This document shows, piece by piece, positions 34,437-43,532 of a stretch of DNA of 64,000 nt; position 1 is the first letter of the stretch; each line of letters starts with the position of its first letter. Source of the stretch: Ktedonobacter racemifer DSM 44963 (GTDB lineage Bacteria; Chloroflexota; Ktedonobacteria; Ktedonobacterales; Ktedonobacteraceae). The stretch covers positions 1,426,001-1,490,000 of the forward strand of contig NZ_ADVG01000004.1 of NCBI RefSeq assembly GCF_000178855.1, in the 5' to 3' direction. The notes beneath the pieces are model-generated. The model was given only the letters and a program-made list of their open reading frames with translations. It searched no databases and had not been told where the DNA came from. The translations under genes and the position numbers were made by a program.

Positions 34437-35750
34437 ATGGTTCTTGTTTCTGTTCTCAACTCGGATGGCAGGCCCTTGATGCCATGCCTCCCGCCCATCG
34501 CCCGACTGCTGCTCAAAGCAGGCAAAGCTAAAGTGGTGCGGCGTACCCCCTTTACCATCAAACTGCTTGTGCCCCTAACACACGAGCATACTCAGCCCTT
34601 GACCCTGGGTATGGATACAGGGAGCACGGTGGTAGGCGCAGCCGTTGCCGATGAGCAGGGAAAGGTAGTCTACCTTTCTGAAGCGGAACTGCGCAACGAT
34701 ATCACCACCACCATGAAAGAACGGGCAGCCAAACGGCGCAACCGACGCCAACGGAAGACGCGCTATCGTCCAGCACGCTTCAACAACCGTCGCAACTCGA
34801 CGAAGCAGGGAAGATTCTCCCCGACGATGGGCAGCAAAATCGAGGGACACCTGCGGGAATTTCGCTTTGTGCAAGCAATCTTCCCGATCACGCATATTGT
34901 GTTAGAAACAGGCACTTTTGACCCGCATGCCCTCAAACACCCGGAGGTCTTGCGCAAGAAGTGGTTGTATCAACAGGGGATCAATTATGGGTTTGCCAAC
35001 ACCAAAGCATTTGTGCTCACACGAGATGATTACACCTGCCAACAGTGCAAAGGGAAATCAAAAGACCGACGACTGGAAGTTCACCACATCATCTTCCGTA
35101 GCCAGAACGGAAGCAATGAGCCAGAGAACTTGCTTACCCTCTGCAAAACCTGTCATGATGGCCTGCATGCAGGAACGATCACCCTCAAACAGAAGGGCAA
35201 GAAGAAAGGAACATTGCGACATGCCACGCAGATGAATAGCATCCGGGTGCAACTGCTCAAGCGTCTTCGCGCCGAAGAAACGTGGGGATTTGTCACTAAA
35301 GAGCATCGGATGCTGGCAGGTCTACCCAAAACCCATGCCCATGACGCCGCCATCATTGCCACACGAGGAATCGCGCCGATTTTCTGCACGACGCAGGTGC
35401 TCCAGAAGAAATGTATCTCGGATGGGGATTACCAGCAGACGAAAGGGGTGCGAAGTGAGCAGCCCATCACCACGGGCAAAATCCAGGGCTTTCGCAAATT
35501 CGACACCGTTCGCTACCGGGGCCAGGAATACTTTATCAAGGGACGCATGTCGACCGGCTATGCGATCCTGATGGGACTGGACGGCAAGAAGGTCGATCTG
35601 AAGCCCATTCCCAAATTTGAGAAGATGAAGCGCGTGAGTGCACGATCCACATGGATGATCAGTCAAAAACCATGCCAGGTTGTTGATCCTCTCCCACCTC
35701 ATGTTCGTGCGGAAGGGTCGCAAAAAGCTGCTGGTTTTCTCTGGAGATGA
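34437..35750 (+). CDS. iscB: IscB RNA-guided nuclease (HNH and RuvC)
   Basis: This 437-residue protein shows the whole IscB layout: an N-terminal PLMP domain (GRPLMPCLPP, 11-20), then RuvC-I LGMDTGSTVVG (Asp60). An Arg-rich bridge helix follows (KERAAKRRNRRQRKTRY, 94-110), then RuvC-II IVLETGTFD (Glu157). The inserted HNH domain has CxxC 201-204, RLEVHHIIF with His216/His217, NLLTLCKTCH with Asn231, and the second zinc pair. RuvC-III is THAHDAAIIA (His300, Asp303). All catalytic residues are present. It is the ancestor-like relative of Cas9 and uses omegaRNA. It is flanked by a candidate omegaRNA upstream and a decayed Y1 TnpA downstream. Confidence 0.93.
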   Translation: MVLVSVLNSDGRPLMPCLPPIARLLLKAGKAKVVRRTPFTIKLLVPLTHEHTQPLTLGMDTGSTVVGAAVADEQGKVVYLSEAELRNDITTTMKERAAKRRNRRQRKTRYRPARFNNRRNSTKQGRFSPTMGSKIEGHLREFRFVQAIFPITHIVLETGTFDPHALKHPEVLRKKWLYQQGINYGFANTKAFVLTRDDYTCQQCKGKSKDRRLEVHHIIFRSQNGSNEPENLLTLCKTCHDGLHAGTITLKQKGKKKGTLRHATQMNSIRVQLLKRLRAEETWGFVTKEHRMLAGLPKTHAHDAAIIATRGIAPIFCTTQVLQKKCISDGDYQQTKGVRSEQPITTGKIQGFRKFDTVRYRGQEYFIKGRMSTGYAILMGLDGKKVDLKPIPKFEKMKRVSARSTWMISQKPCQVVDPLPPHVRAEGSQKAAGFLWR

Positions 35751-36046
35751 GGGAAAGCTGGTGCTTGAAGAAATGGCAAATCGGTCGCATGTTGCTTTTG
35801 AAGCGATTGAAGTAGGTCAAGACTATCTTCACGGCTTGGTGAAAAGCGAACCTCGCATGTTACCGCTGGCTCTTGTCCGTCCATGAAAACAGAAATCGAC
35901 CGTTCAGGGATGACAAAGGCATGCGCAAAACGTTGAAAACGAAGTTCTGGAAAGAGCGGACATTTTGGAGTAATGGATACGTCTGCCGTACTCTTGGAAA
36001 CATCAGTCAGGAGACTATCCGTCAGGATATCGGAAGTCAGCGGTGA
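35680..36046 (+). pseudogene. Decayed IS200/IS605 Y1 transposase (TnpA)
   Basis: Two frames together resemble a Y1 HUH transposase. The first (from 35680) reads LSHLMFVRKGRKKLLVFSGD, LVLEEMANRSHVAFEAIEVG and QDYLHGLVKSEPRM. The second (35921-36046) reads MRKTLKTKFWKERTFWSNGY and NISQETIRQDIGSQR, with a stop in between. The HUH motif is damaged (Y-L-H instead of H-U-H), and the catalytic tyrosine near the C-terminus (normally RYIExQ) is Asp in RQDIGSQ. The element has therefore lost its own transposase while iscB remains intact. The 5' end overlaps the end of iscB. Confidence 0.75.
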
Positions 36047-36060
36047 AGCGCGGCGTTCAT

Positions 36061-36083
36061 CCACGAGGCTGAAGACCTCGTGG
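36061..36083 (+). repeat. Right-end hairpin of the iscB element
   Basis: CCACGAGG and CCTCGTGG form an 8-bp stem around a 7-base loop, a form typical of the IS200/IS605 right end. It follows the tnpA relic and precedes the hldE leader. Confidence 0.6.
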
Positions 36084-36138
36084 TTTTCTCGCCACGCCTC
36101 TATAAAAAGATAAACCATCTTTAGAATAAAGGACCAGT

Positions 36139-37632
36139 ATGAGTCAGAGAGCAATAGACCTTGTGCGGCAGTTTCCCCAGGAGCGCGTCTTTCTTATAGG
36201 CGATGCGCTCCTGGATACCTATCTGGAGGGAGAGGCCTCGCGGCTCTGTCGCGAGGGACCAGTTCCGCTCCTGTGGAAGACGAGAGAACAGCATGCCCCG
36301 GGCGGCGCCGCCAATGTCGCCGCCAACCTCAAGGCCTTGAACGCTCACGTCTCTTTTCTCAGTGTGATCGGTAACGATTACGCCGGGTCTCTCTTGCGTG
36401 GCGAACTGGAGGATATGGGCATCGACCCGCAATGGTTGCTGGAAGACGACACGCCATTGACTCCCCATAAAATGCGTATCCTTGCCGAAGGTCAGTATGT
36501 CATTCGCCTCGACGATGGCGCGCGCCAGGGCGTGACCGTGCGCCCTACGAATGAAGCTCTCCGCACTCGCTTACATCAATATATTGAAGAGCTTTACGCC
36601 GATTGTGACGTGGTCGTGATCTCAGACTACCACTATGGCGTTGTCTCGCAGCCAGTCATCGAACAACTCACAGCCCTTGCCAGGCGCAAACCCAAGCCCA
36701 TCTTGATCGACTCGCAGGCCTTGCAGCGCTTCCAGCATCTCCCGGCCACGGTTGTCACCCCCAACCACGCCGAAGCCCAGCGCCTCGTTGAACTGGGCGG
36801 AGAGACACCCGCCGAGGATTGGGAAGAGCTTGCGCAGCAGCTTCATAAGATCCTGCATGTTGACTATGTCGCCATCACGCTGGCGGAACATGGCGTCTAC
36901 CTGCGCCCGCGCGGTGACGCCCCCGGCCTGCATGTACCTACTCGCCCGGTCGAGAACGCCCAGGACGTCGGTGCGGGCGATTCCTTTGCCGCCGCCTTCT
37001 CACTAGCTCTGGCCGCCGGGGGAAGCATCGAAGAGTCTGCCCAGATCGGACTTGATAACGCGGGCATCGCGGTCACCAAGCCCCGCACGGCCTTTGTCTC
37101 ACAACAGGAACTGCTGCAACGGGCGAGTTTACGTACCTTCACGGCTGTCTTGCAAACCCAGGAAGATGAGCTTGAGAGGCTTCGCGCCACGCTGGAAATC
37201 GAACGCTTGCGCGGGAAAACCATCGTCTTTACCAATGGCGTCTTCGATATTCTGCACGCCGGACATATTCATTTCTTGCGCCAGGCCCGACAGCTGGGCG
37301 ATGTCCTCGTCGTGGCCATCAACAGTGACCGCAGTACACGCAGCCTGAAGGGTCCAGGCCGGCCCATTCACAGCGAGCAAGATCGCCTGGCCCTCGTCGC
37401 GGCGCTCGACCCCGTCAACTACACCCTGCTCTTCGACGAAGACACCTCCAGCTCGATTATCAGCACGCTCCGCCCCGATGTCTACGTCAAAGGTGGAGAC
37501 TACAGCGATGAGGCCATCCCAGAAGCAGCTGCCATCCAGGAATCCGGCAGCCGCCTCGTCATCCTCCCCCTCGTCGGCAGCGCCAGCACCAGCAACGTCA
37601 TTGAACGCATCGTCGCCCAACAAGAGAGTTAA
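36139..37632 (+). CDS. hldE: HldE: bifunctional heptose-7-phosphate kinase / heptose-1-phosphate adenylyltransferase
   Basis: This 497-residue fusion matches HldE in length. Residues 1-320 form a PfkB-type kinase, with VFLIGDALLDTYLEGEASRL, the PGGAANVAANLKAL substrate loop, and PTRPVENAQDVGAGDSFAAA whose GAGDS is the anion hole and base. Residues 345-495 form a nucleotidyltransferase, with FTNGVFDILHAGHIHFLRQA (HxGH), INSDRSTRSLKG and DVYVKGGDY. Together they phosphorylate and adenylate D-glycero-D-manno-heptose. AAAGGACC precedes the ATG. In an organism of this type the product likely feeds S-layer or surface glycosylation rather than lipopolysaccharide. Confidence 0.93.
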   Translation: MSQRAIDLVRQFPQERVFLIGDALLDTYLEGEASRLCREGPVPLLWKTREQHAPGGAANVAANLKALNAHVSFLSVIGNDYAGSLLRGELEDMGIDPQWLLEDDTPLTPHKMRILAEGQYVIRLDDGARQGVTVRPTNEALRTRLHQYIEELYADCDVVVISDYHYGVVSQPVIEQLTALARRKPKPILIDSQALQRFQHLPATVVTPNHAEAQRLVELGGETPAEDWEELAQQLHKILHVDYVAITLAEHGVYLRPRGDAPGLHVPTRPVENAQDVGAGDSFAAAFSLALAAGGSIEESAQIGLDNAGIAVTKPRTAFVSQQELLQRASLRTFTAVLQTQEDELERLRATLEIERLRGKTIVFTNGVFDILHAGHIHFLRQARQLGDVLVVAINSDRSTRSLKGPGRPIHSEQDRLALVAALDPVNYTLLFDEDTSSSIISTLRPDVYVKGGDYSDEAIPEAAAIQESGSRLVILPLVGSASTSNVIERIVAQQES

Positions 37633-37633
37633 C

Positions 37634-37700
37634 ATATCAAATATGCTGCTAGCCCGCCGCGCACGGTTCGTACGCAGCGGGCTAGCAGCATATTTGATAT
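37634..37700. repeat. Perfect 24-bp palindrome with a 19-base loop
   Basis: 37634-37657 is exactly complementary to 37677-37700. It lies right after the hldE stop and before the WD40 gene. It is one of a series of unrelated long palindromes in gene gaps, here possibly a terminator. Confidence 0.85.
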
Positions 37701-37786
37701 CAGGCTGAGCTTTGCGTATACTTCTGTTATAAAGCAAGCGCTGGGCCTTACAGAGCCAGCGCGGAAGGCAAGGAGGTCTCCCCTTT

Positions 37787-38884
37787 ATGGAAGAGCTACA
37801 CGCAGAGGCAGACGAACCACATATAAAAATTGTGCGCCCATCAAGCCGGCGGAAATTCCTCACAGCTATTTTAGGTAGCGGCGTCATTCTGGGCCTGGGC
37901 AGCCCGCCGCTTATACACCTGGCCCAGAACCTACAAGTCGCCTTTAACGCGAAAGCGGCTCCCTCTGCTGCCGACTTAGATTTCTATAGCTGTTCAGCGG
38001 ATTTGAATTTGGCGGCGCTAACTAAATCTGATCACGATGGGAAGTTGTATATTTGGAACTATCAGCAACAGCGTATGATCACACTGTCTGCCACCCCACT
38101 TTGGAACACATCGGCCTGGTCGTTCAATGGTCAGTATTTGTTCTATCAAGAGAGCCAGGGCGATAATAGTGTTTCTATGTATGTTTGGGACATTCAAACC
38201 AGGCAGAAGGTATCTAGCTACGCTAATGAAAAGTATGGAGAGGCTGACCTGGTTTGCTGGGCTCCTGATGGCTCCAAAATAGCCTTGCTCAGCCGAGATC
38301 AAAACAAGCTCCTGCTGCTGGCTGCCCAACCCCTTTGGCCACTATTTACCCTGGAATTACCCTCTGCGGTAGGAACATTTGCCTGGTCCCCTGATAGTCA
38401 GAAGCTAGCTTTCATCATAAGCACTCCCGAACAGAGCGCCTGGAGTGTGCAGATCTGGGACCTCCAGTCGCGCCGCAAGAGCCAGGAGATAGCTTTTCAA
38501 GGACATCCTAACTCTTATAATTCTCAACTTGCCTGGTCACCAGATGGTAATCGCATTGCGGCCTGGGGTGGTGGACAATTGCAGATTATCCAGACTAAAA
38601 ATACCTCTTCTAGCTACTTACTGACAGAGAGTGATCATGGGAAAATGTGCTGGTCCCCGAACGGTAAGTACTTAGCTGTAATAGATGCAAGCGATTTTAT
38701 GGACTTTTGGACTGCCTCTCTTGGTAGTCGATTTAACGTATGGGATATCACTCAACAAAAGACCATACACTCATTTAATCGTGGTACGGCGTATGTTCCT
38801 GAGGCACTTGGCTGGTCAAGAGATGGGAAACACATTGTTGTCATTGGCACATTTTATGCCCAGGAGAACTGGGACTGGATGTAG
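37787..38884 (+). CDS. Tat-exported WD40 beta-propeller protein
   Basis: The 365-residue protein starts with a twin-arginine signal (SSRRKFLTAILGSGVILGLG, about residues 19-38) and then a soluble domain of WD40-type repeats. Repeated blades carry phrases such as CWAPDGSKIALLS, FAWSPDSQKLAFI, LAWSPDGNRIAAWG, CWSPNGKYLAVI and GWSRDGKHIVVI. This is a secreted or surface-anchored propeller of unknown partner. It ends abruptly at QENWDWM shortly after a blade start, so the last blade may be truncated by a stop codon. The start at 37787 lies 10 bases after AAGGAGG. Confidence 0.8.
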   Translation: MEELHAEADEPHIKIVRPSSRRKFLTAILGSGVILGLGSPPLIHLAQNLQVAFNAKAAPSAADLDFYSCSADLNLAALTKSDHDGKLYIWNYQQQRMITLSATPLWNTSAWSFNGQYLFYQESQGDNSVSMYVWDIQTRQKVSSYANEKYGEADLVCWAPDGSKIALLSRDQNKLLLLAAQPLWPLFTLELPSAVGTFAWSPDSQKLAFIISTPEQSAWSVQIWDLQSRRKSQEIAFQGHPNSYNSQLAWSPDGNRIAAWGGGQLQIIQTKNTSSSYLLTESDHGKMCWSPNGKYLAVIDASDFMDFWTASLGSRFNVWDITQQKTIHSFNRGTAYVPEALGWSRDGKHIVVIGTFYAQENWDWM

Positions 38885-38947
38885 CATCCAAATCAACTGC
38901 TGAAGCTTTTGTTGTTCTTTTGGTAAGCCTGTAAAGGTGAAGCACGT

Positions 38948-39892
38948 ATGCTGCGTGGTTATGATCCCGTAAGAGAAATTTCTCAGTGGAACCTGGTTGT
39001 CTCTCTGCTTTGGGCTGAAACAGTACCTGTTGGCGTGGCCTTGTTTCCACTATACAATAACCTCTTTTTTATTGAATTTAACCTGACAGTTTTTATTGCC
39101 TTGAGTGTACTTGTATTTGTTTGTGGTTTAGCCTCTCCATGCTCTTCTTTTATTAGGAGTAGACGGGAGAAGCGAGAGAGGAAGGCCTTACGGCAAGCAG
39201 CACTTAAGGAAAATGGTTTTTTACTCGCTCCAATTCAGCCTCGTGCGCTGAGTGAGCTCTCGTTACCGCTTCATATTGAGCGCGAGGTGAAGTCAGTTTC
39301 TCTAATAAAACCAGCTATTGGCGGTGTGATCTTTATTTTTGCTTTAAGCATGAGCTATACAGCTGTTGTTTACGGCTTCTCGATGCTTCCCTTCTATTTG
39401 CTTATGGTAGCGTTCCTTTTTGGGCCAGGAACGGTACTTGGCATTCCTGGAATATTTAGAGTAGTTCAGCCCTGGATGCTGAAGCGTTATTTGTATCCCT
39501 CACTCTCTATCGATGAGGATGGCATCACAGCCCATTATGGGCGCCAGGCCATCACTATGCGCTGGCGGGATGTACGTTACTTTGGGCTGACGAGTAGCGC
39601 GATGTTTGAGAAGGCGCTCACGACAAATGGCGCCTTCAACCGCGAGGTTTATGAGCTCTGCGATGGCGAGAACATCATTTGTTGGCTCGCGGCTTCCTTC
39701 CTTGAACATGACAGCTTACTCCGTTCTGGTAGAGTCGCCTTTTCAGACCGGGATAGGCAGACCGAGCCGCTTGCCTCTCTCATCGTAGCGAAGACAGGTC
39801 TTCCCCTCTATGATTTGCGTCTACCCGCGCAAAAGCGCGCCCGCGAACGCGCGATGAAGCTGGCAATGCGAGGTAGATATGGTCAGCGATAA
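38948..39892 (+). CDS. Hypothetical membrane protein with cytoplasmic beta domain
   Basis: This is a 314-residue protein with two helix pairs (LFFIEFNLTVFIALSVLVFV about 40-60, GGVIFIFALSMSYTAVVYGF about 125-145, then FYLLMVAFLFGPGTVLGI). The C-terminal region looks like a PH-like sheet domain (YPSLSIDEDGITAHYGRQAI, TMRWRDVRYFGL). No family is recognised with confidence. Its end overlaps the SMI1/KNR4 gene by 14 bases, so the two are translationally linked, suggesting a membrane factor plus a soluble binding partner. The ATG follows AAAGGTGA at 38933. Confidence 0.65.
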   Translation: MLRGYDPVREISQWNLVVSLLWAETVPVGVALFPLYNNLFFIEFNLTVFIALSVLVFVCGLASPCSSFIRSRREKRERKALRQAALKENGFLLAPIQPRALSELSLPLHIEREVKSVSLIKPAIGGVIFIFALSMSYTAVVYGFSMLPFYLLMVAFLFGPGTVLGIPGIFRVVQPWMLKRYLYPSLSIDEDGITAHYGRQAITMRWRDVRYFGLTSSAMFEKALTTNGAFNREVYELCDGENIICWLAASFLEHDSLLRSGRVAFSDRDRQTEPLASLIVAKTGLPLYDLRLPAQKRARERAMKLAMRGRYGQR

Positions 39893-40673
39893 CGAAAAGA
39901 ATCACACTCAATATGCCGACCTCCTGGCTCGTATTCGCGCTCACTGTGAGGAGGCAATCTGGGCTGTGCTGGACTATCAGTCGCGTATATGGCGTGCGAA
40001 AGATACCAGTGATCTCAAGGTATCTGCTGGCAGAAAAAGAAATGGTTATGAAAGCTGGCGGATTAACACTACATATATCCTTCTTACCAACACCCTTAGC
40101 CAGACAGAAGATCCAAATTTGGCCTTTCCTCCCGCGACCCAGCAGCAGATCATGGAGACCGAGCAGAAGCTAGGTTTTTCACTGCCGCCGCTGCTCCGGC
40201 TGCTCTACACTGAGGTCGCCAATGGGGGCTTTGGTCCAGGCTATGGTATCCTGGGCGCGGAAGGCGGCTATGGGGGAATTGATAACACTCCTGGGAGTGT
40301 GGCTCACAGGTATCGCTTTGAAATAACTTTCGCTAATGCCTTTATTCACATAGACCAGGGTGGATGGAAAGCCTTAACACCTGAGGAGCGTCAGGTGCTC
40401 TGGGATGATGGCATTGGATCAAGAGAACTCTGGGAGGCTGAAGAGCTTGCCGGTTTGGAGGAGGAAGAGGTGGAAAATCCCGTGCTTATGGGCTCTCCCT
40501 GGCCCAGCGAACTCCTACCAATTTGCCAATGGGGGTGCAATATTACCACGTATATGAATGTGGCTACTGGCCAGATATTTCAGGGTATGCGAGGCGCGGA
40601 CCTTCTGGTCGCGGCCTCGCTCGAAGAGTGGCTTGAGCGCTGGTTGGTTGGCGAGCAACTCCAATTTTTGTAA
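39879..40673 (+). CDS. SMI1/KNR4-family protein
   Basis: This 264-residue protein carries the SMI1/KNR4 signature FPPATQQQIMETEQKLGFSL with LPPLLRLLYTEVANGGFGPG, followed by GILGAEGGYGG. SMI1/KNR4 domains are frequent immunity proteins for polymorphic toxins, and a subset act in regulation. The start overlaps the upstream membrane protein by 14 bases. No toxin gene is visible nearby, so an immunity role is only a guess. A terminator-like hairpin follows at 40681-40726. Confidence 0.8.
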   Translation: MVSDNEKNHTQYADLLARIRAHCEEAIWAVLDYQSRIWRAKDTSDLKVSAGRKRNGYESWRINTTYILLTNTLSQTEDPNLAFPPATQQQIMETEQKLGFSLPPLLRLLYTEVANGGFGPGYGILGAEGGYGGIDNTPGSVAHRYRFEITFANAFIHIDQGGWKALTPEERQVLWDDGIGSRELWEAEELAGLEEEEVENPVLMGSPWPSELLPICQWGCNITTYMNVATGQIFQGMRGADLLVAASLEEWLERWLVGEQLQFL

Positions 40674-40680
40674 ATAGAGC

Positions 40681-40726
40681 ATAGAGGCGTGGATTTTGGA
40701 CACGCATCCGAAATCCATGCCTCTAT
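40681..40726. terminator. Hairpin between convergent genes
   Basis: ATAGAGGCGTGGATTT pairs with AAATCCATGCCTCTAT with one mismatch around a 14-base loop. It lies between the SMI1/KNR4 stop and the convergent SDR stop, and probably works in both directions. Confidence 0.7.
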
Positions 40727-40747
40727 TCTTGATAATGAGAAGGTGGG

Positions 40748-41518
40748 CTATAGCGCGCCAGTGTTGCGCATGAGGCCGCCGTCGATGACGAAGGTGGAGC
40801 CGGTGACGTATTCGGCGGCGCCGGAGGCCAGGTAGAGCGCGAGGTGCGCGACCTCCTCGGGCTGGCCCATGCGATGCAGGGGAATCTCGTCGATCAGGGC
40901 CTTGTATTTGTTGGGATCAGACTTTACGTCGGCGTCGATGGGTGTGTCGATGGCGCCTGGCGCGATGTTGTTGACGGTAATGTTGTGCTTGGCTAGCTCC
41001 AGGCAGATGGTGCGCATCATCATGCGCATCCCGCCCTTGGCGCAGCAGTAGGGGACGTTCTCGGGCATGGGCAAATCCTCGTGCACCGATGAGATGTTGA
41101 TGATCTGGCCTCGTGTATTCTGTTTAACCATCTCGCGCGCCGCCGCCTGGGCGCAGAAGAAAGCCCCCTTGAGGTTGGTATCGACGACGCGGTCAAACTG
41201 CTCTTCCGTGACATCCAGGAAGGGGCTGTGAATCTCCATGCCCGCGTTATTGACCAGGATATCCAGGCGCCCAAACTGCTCTGAGGCGCGCTGCGCCAGC
41301 CCCTGGGCCTGCTGGTACTGTGAGATATCCGCCTGTTGTACAAAGCAGGTTCCGCCCTGCTGCTCGATCATGCTCCTGACTTCATTGGCTTTCTGCTCAT
41401 TATGCGCGTAGTTAACTACGACGGAGGCGCCCTCCCGAGCAAATAAGAGCGCGATGGCCCTCCCAATGCCGCTATCGGCGCCCGTGACAAGCGCGACCCT
41501 TCGCTCAAGTAATCCCAT
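40748..41518 (-). CDS. SDR-family oxidoreductase (glucose-1-dehydrogenase-like)
   Basis: The 256-residue SDR has the full classical set: RRVALVTGADSGIGRAIALL (TGxxxGIG), VVNYAHNEQKANEV, RLDILVNNAGMEI (NNAG), GQIINISSVHED with catalytic serine, VPYCCAKGGMRM, and VNNIAPGAIDTPI. It ends with the tetramer segment YVTGSTFVIDGGLM. In the YxxxK region the text reads Y-C-C-A-K, so the dyad is intact. The ending and spacing fit glucose-1-dehydrogenase-type enzymes. AAAGGAT precedes the ATG at 41518. Confidence 0.9.
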   Translation of the reverse strand: MGLLERRVALVTGADSGIGRAIALLFAREGASVVVNYAHNEQKANEVRSMIEQQGGTCFVQQADISQYQQAQGLAQRASEQFGRLDILVNNAGMEIHSPFLDVTEEQFDRVVDTNLKGAFFCAQAAAREMVKQNTRGQIINISSVHEDLPMPENVPYCCAKGGMRMMMRTICLELAKHNITVNNIAPGAIDTPIDADVKSDPNKYKALIDEIPLHRMGQPEEVAHLALYLASGAAEYVTGSTFVIDGGLMRNTGAL

Positions 41519-41647
41519 GCTTTTCTGTATCCTTTCTCGCGAGAATATTCTGCTATAAAAGATGTTCAATGCCGTGATTGTCCACCTACAACACGTATGG
41601 CGAACAAGAGTGGATACGCCAATTTAAAGATCTGTGTGGCACGACGA

Positions 41648-41725
41648 CGCTGCTAAACGCACGCGTCTTCATATAATGGCGCGTTTGCCTCGTACCATTA
41701 TATGAAGGCGCGTGCTTTAGCAGCG
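41648..41725. repeat. Long palindrome overlapping the end of the EcfA gene
   Basis: 41648-41679 pairs with 41695-41725 with one mismatch and one bulge (about 30 bp). The right arm covers the last codons and stop of the ECF ATPase gene, so it probably ends that transcript. Sequence is unrelated to the other palindromes. Confidence 0.85.
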
Positions 41726-43489
41726 CGGTTGGAGAGCCAGTAGGGTGACTACCTGCTCGACGGTGATAAAGTTGGGCAGGCGCGAGTCGCGCTGTTGCAG
41801 ACGTGTGGAGAGCATGGCCGAGATTGGGGCGCGCAGGCCTGTGGTTTGCAGGGCCTCCTCTTCGCTGAAAAGCTGGAGCGGAGTGCCGCTAAAGACGACC
41901 TGCCCATCGCGGAAGGAAACTACGTGCTGGCAATGCTCCGCCACTAGCGTCATATCGTGCGTGATGATCAGAATAGTCTTTCCTTGCTGCTGGAGGGCGC
42001 GCAGTAGTTGCATGATGCTGTTGACAGAGCGGTAATCCTGGCCTGTGGTTGGCTCGTCGACGATGAGGATATCAGGTCCCATGGCGAGCACGGCGGCGAC
42101 GGCCAGGCGCTGGCGCTGCCCCTTGCTCAGGAAGAGCGGGTCCTCGTCGGCGTAATCGACCAGGTCTACGGCCTCCAGTGTCTCGCGCACTCTGGTCTTA
42201 CGCTCCTCAGCCGAGAGGCCCAGGTTCTTCAGACCATATTCGATCTCATCGCTCACTTTGCGACAGAAGAGCTGGTGATCAGGATTCTGGAAGACATAGC
42301 CGACATAGGAGGGGAGACGTTTACGCATACGTTTATTTGCCAGGTCTTGCCCAAGGACCTGCACGCGTCCCGAGCTGGCGCGATAGATGCCCGCCAGGAT
42401 CTTGGCGAAGGTTGTCTTTCCGCTCCCATTGGGACCCAGCAGGGCCAACATCTCGCCGTGCCTCAAGCTCAGGTCGATGCCTTTGAGTGCGATGGTGCCA
42501 TCCTCGTAGCTATACCCCACCTGCTCGGCACAGACAACTGGCTCGCCTGGCTCCTCCTCAACCACGCCAGGCGCAGAACTATGGGCATCGCCGGACGTTA
42601 AGAGGGGGGCGAAGGCCTCTTCCGCCTCGTCAAGCGTGAGCGGGGGACGACCCTGGAAGGTACAACCGCTCTCCCAGGAGATGCGTGTCAGCTCACCAAC
42701 TGAGGCCCCGTAACGCTCCAGAATGTCCTGGCGCGCGTAAAACTCTCCTGGCGAGGCGACCAGCTCTATGCGCCCACCATGGAGCAGGGCGATGCGGTCG
42801 CAGAAGGCGCTCAAAATCTCGGGGTCCTGCTCTACCAGGATCACGGTTATCTTGTAGTCATGGCGTAAACGAGCGATGGTTTTGATGACCTCGCGTTTGC
42901 CCACGGGATCGAGATCGCTGGTTGGCTCATCGAGGATCAAGATCTGGGGGCGCATGGCGAGGAAGGCGGCGATGGCTATGCGCTGTTTCTGCCCGCCCGA
43001 GAGGTCGGCGGGATGGGTATAGAACGCGCCATGCCAGAGTCGCTCCAGGCCAACCCATGCCAGGGCCTCGTGGGCGCGCTGGAGTATCTCTTCCCTGGGT
43101 ATATCCTGAATTTGCAAGCCGATGCCCAGCTCATGCAGCAGGCTCATGCGCAGGAACTGGTTCTCGGGGTCCTGCATGATCATACCCACCTTGTGGCTGG
43201 TGGCGGTCTTCGAGGTAATAGGCTCGCCGAGTAGTTCAAGGCTGCCGCGAAAATGCGAGCGTAGCTGCTCAGTGCTCAGGCGTGCGCTATAGGGAAGAAT
43301 GCCCATCAGCATACGGCAGAGCGTGGTTTTTCCTGCGCCGCTGGGACCCGTAATGCCGAAGCACTCTCCCGGCTCAATTTGGAGCGCGATATCGCGCAGC
43401 GTCCAGGGGCGCGTCTTCTCGCCGGGCTTGCCCTCACCATAGTCTGGATATCGCCACCACAGGCCAGATACGGAGACCGCGCTCGTCAT
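41717..43489 (-). CDS. ECF transporter ATPase, two fused EcfA domains
   Basis: This 590-residue protein has two ABC ATPase domains. Domain 1 has Walker A ITGPSGAGKTTLCRML, signature DLSGGQKQRIAIAA and Walker B ILILDEPTSDLD. Domain 2 has LLGPNGSGKTTFAKIL, FLSKGQRQRLAVAA and ILIVDEPTTGQD. The pair corresponds to EcfA1-EcfA2 of energy-coupling-factor transporters, here in one chain. It drives vitamin or metabolite uptake through EcfT and a substrate-binding S component. It lies downstream of ecfT, separated by a long palindrome. The ATG at 43489 has AGAGAGAAG; an ATG at 43510 is possible. Confidence 0.9.
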   Translation of the reverse strand: MTSAVSVSGLWWRYPDYGEGKPGEKTRPWTLRDIALQIEPGECFGITGPSGAGKTTLCRMLMGILPYSARLSTEQLRSHFRGSLELLGEPITSKTATSHKVGMIMQDPENQFLRMSLLHELGIGLQIQDIPREEILQRAHEALAWVGLERLWHGAFYTHPADLSGGQKQRIAIAAFLAMRPQILILDEPTSDLDPVGKREVIKTIARLRHDYKITVILVEQDPEILSAFCDRIALLHGGRIELVASPGEFYARQDILERYGASVGELTRISWESGCTFQGRPPLTLDEAEEAFAPLLTSGDAHSSAPGVVEEEPGEPVVCAEQVGYSYEDGTIALKGIDLSLRHGEMLALLGPNGSGKTTFAKILAGIYRASSGRVQVLGQDLANKRMRKRLPSYVGYVFQNPDHQLFCRKVSDEIEYGLKNLGLSAEERKTRVRETLEAVDLVDYADEDPLFLSKGQRQRLAVAAVLAMGPDILIVDEPTTGQDYRSVNSIMQLLRALQQQGKTILIITHDMTLVAEHCQHVVSFRDGQVVFSGTPLQLFSEEEALQTTGLRAPISAMLSTRLQQRDSRLPNFITVEQVVTLLALQPRC

Positions 43490-43532
43490 GTGTATCTTCT
43501 CTCTTTCCATGCATATCATCGAAATGCGACTT

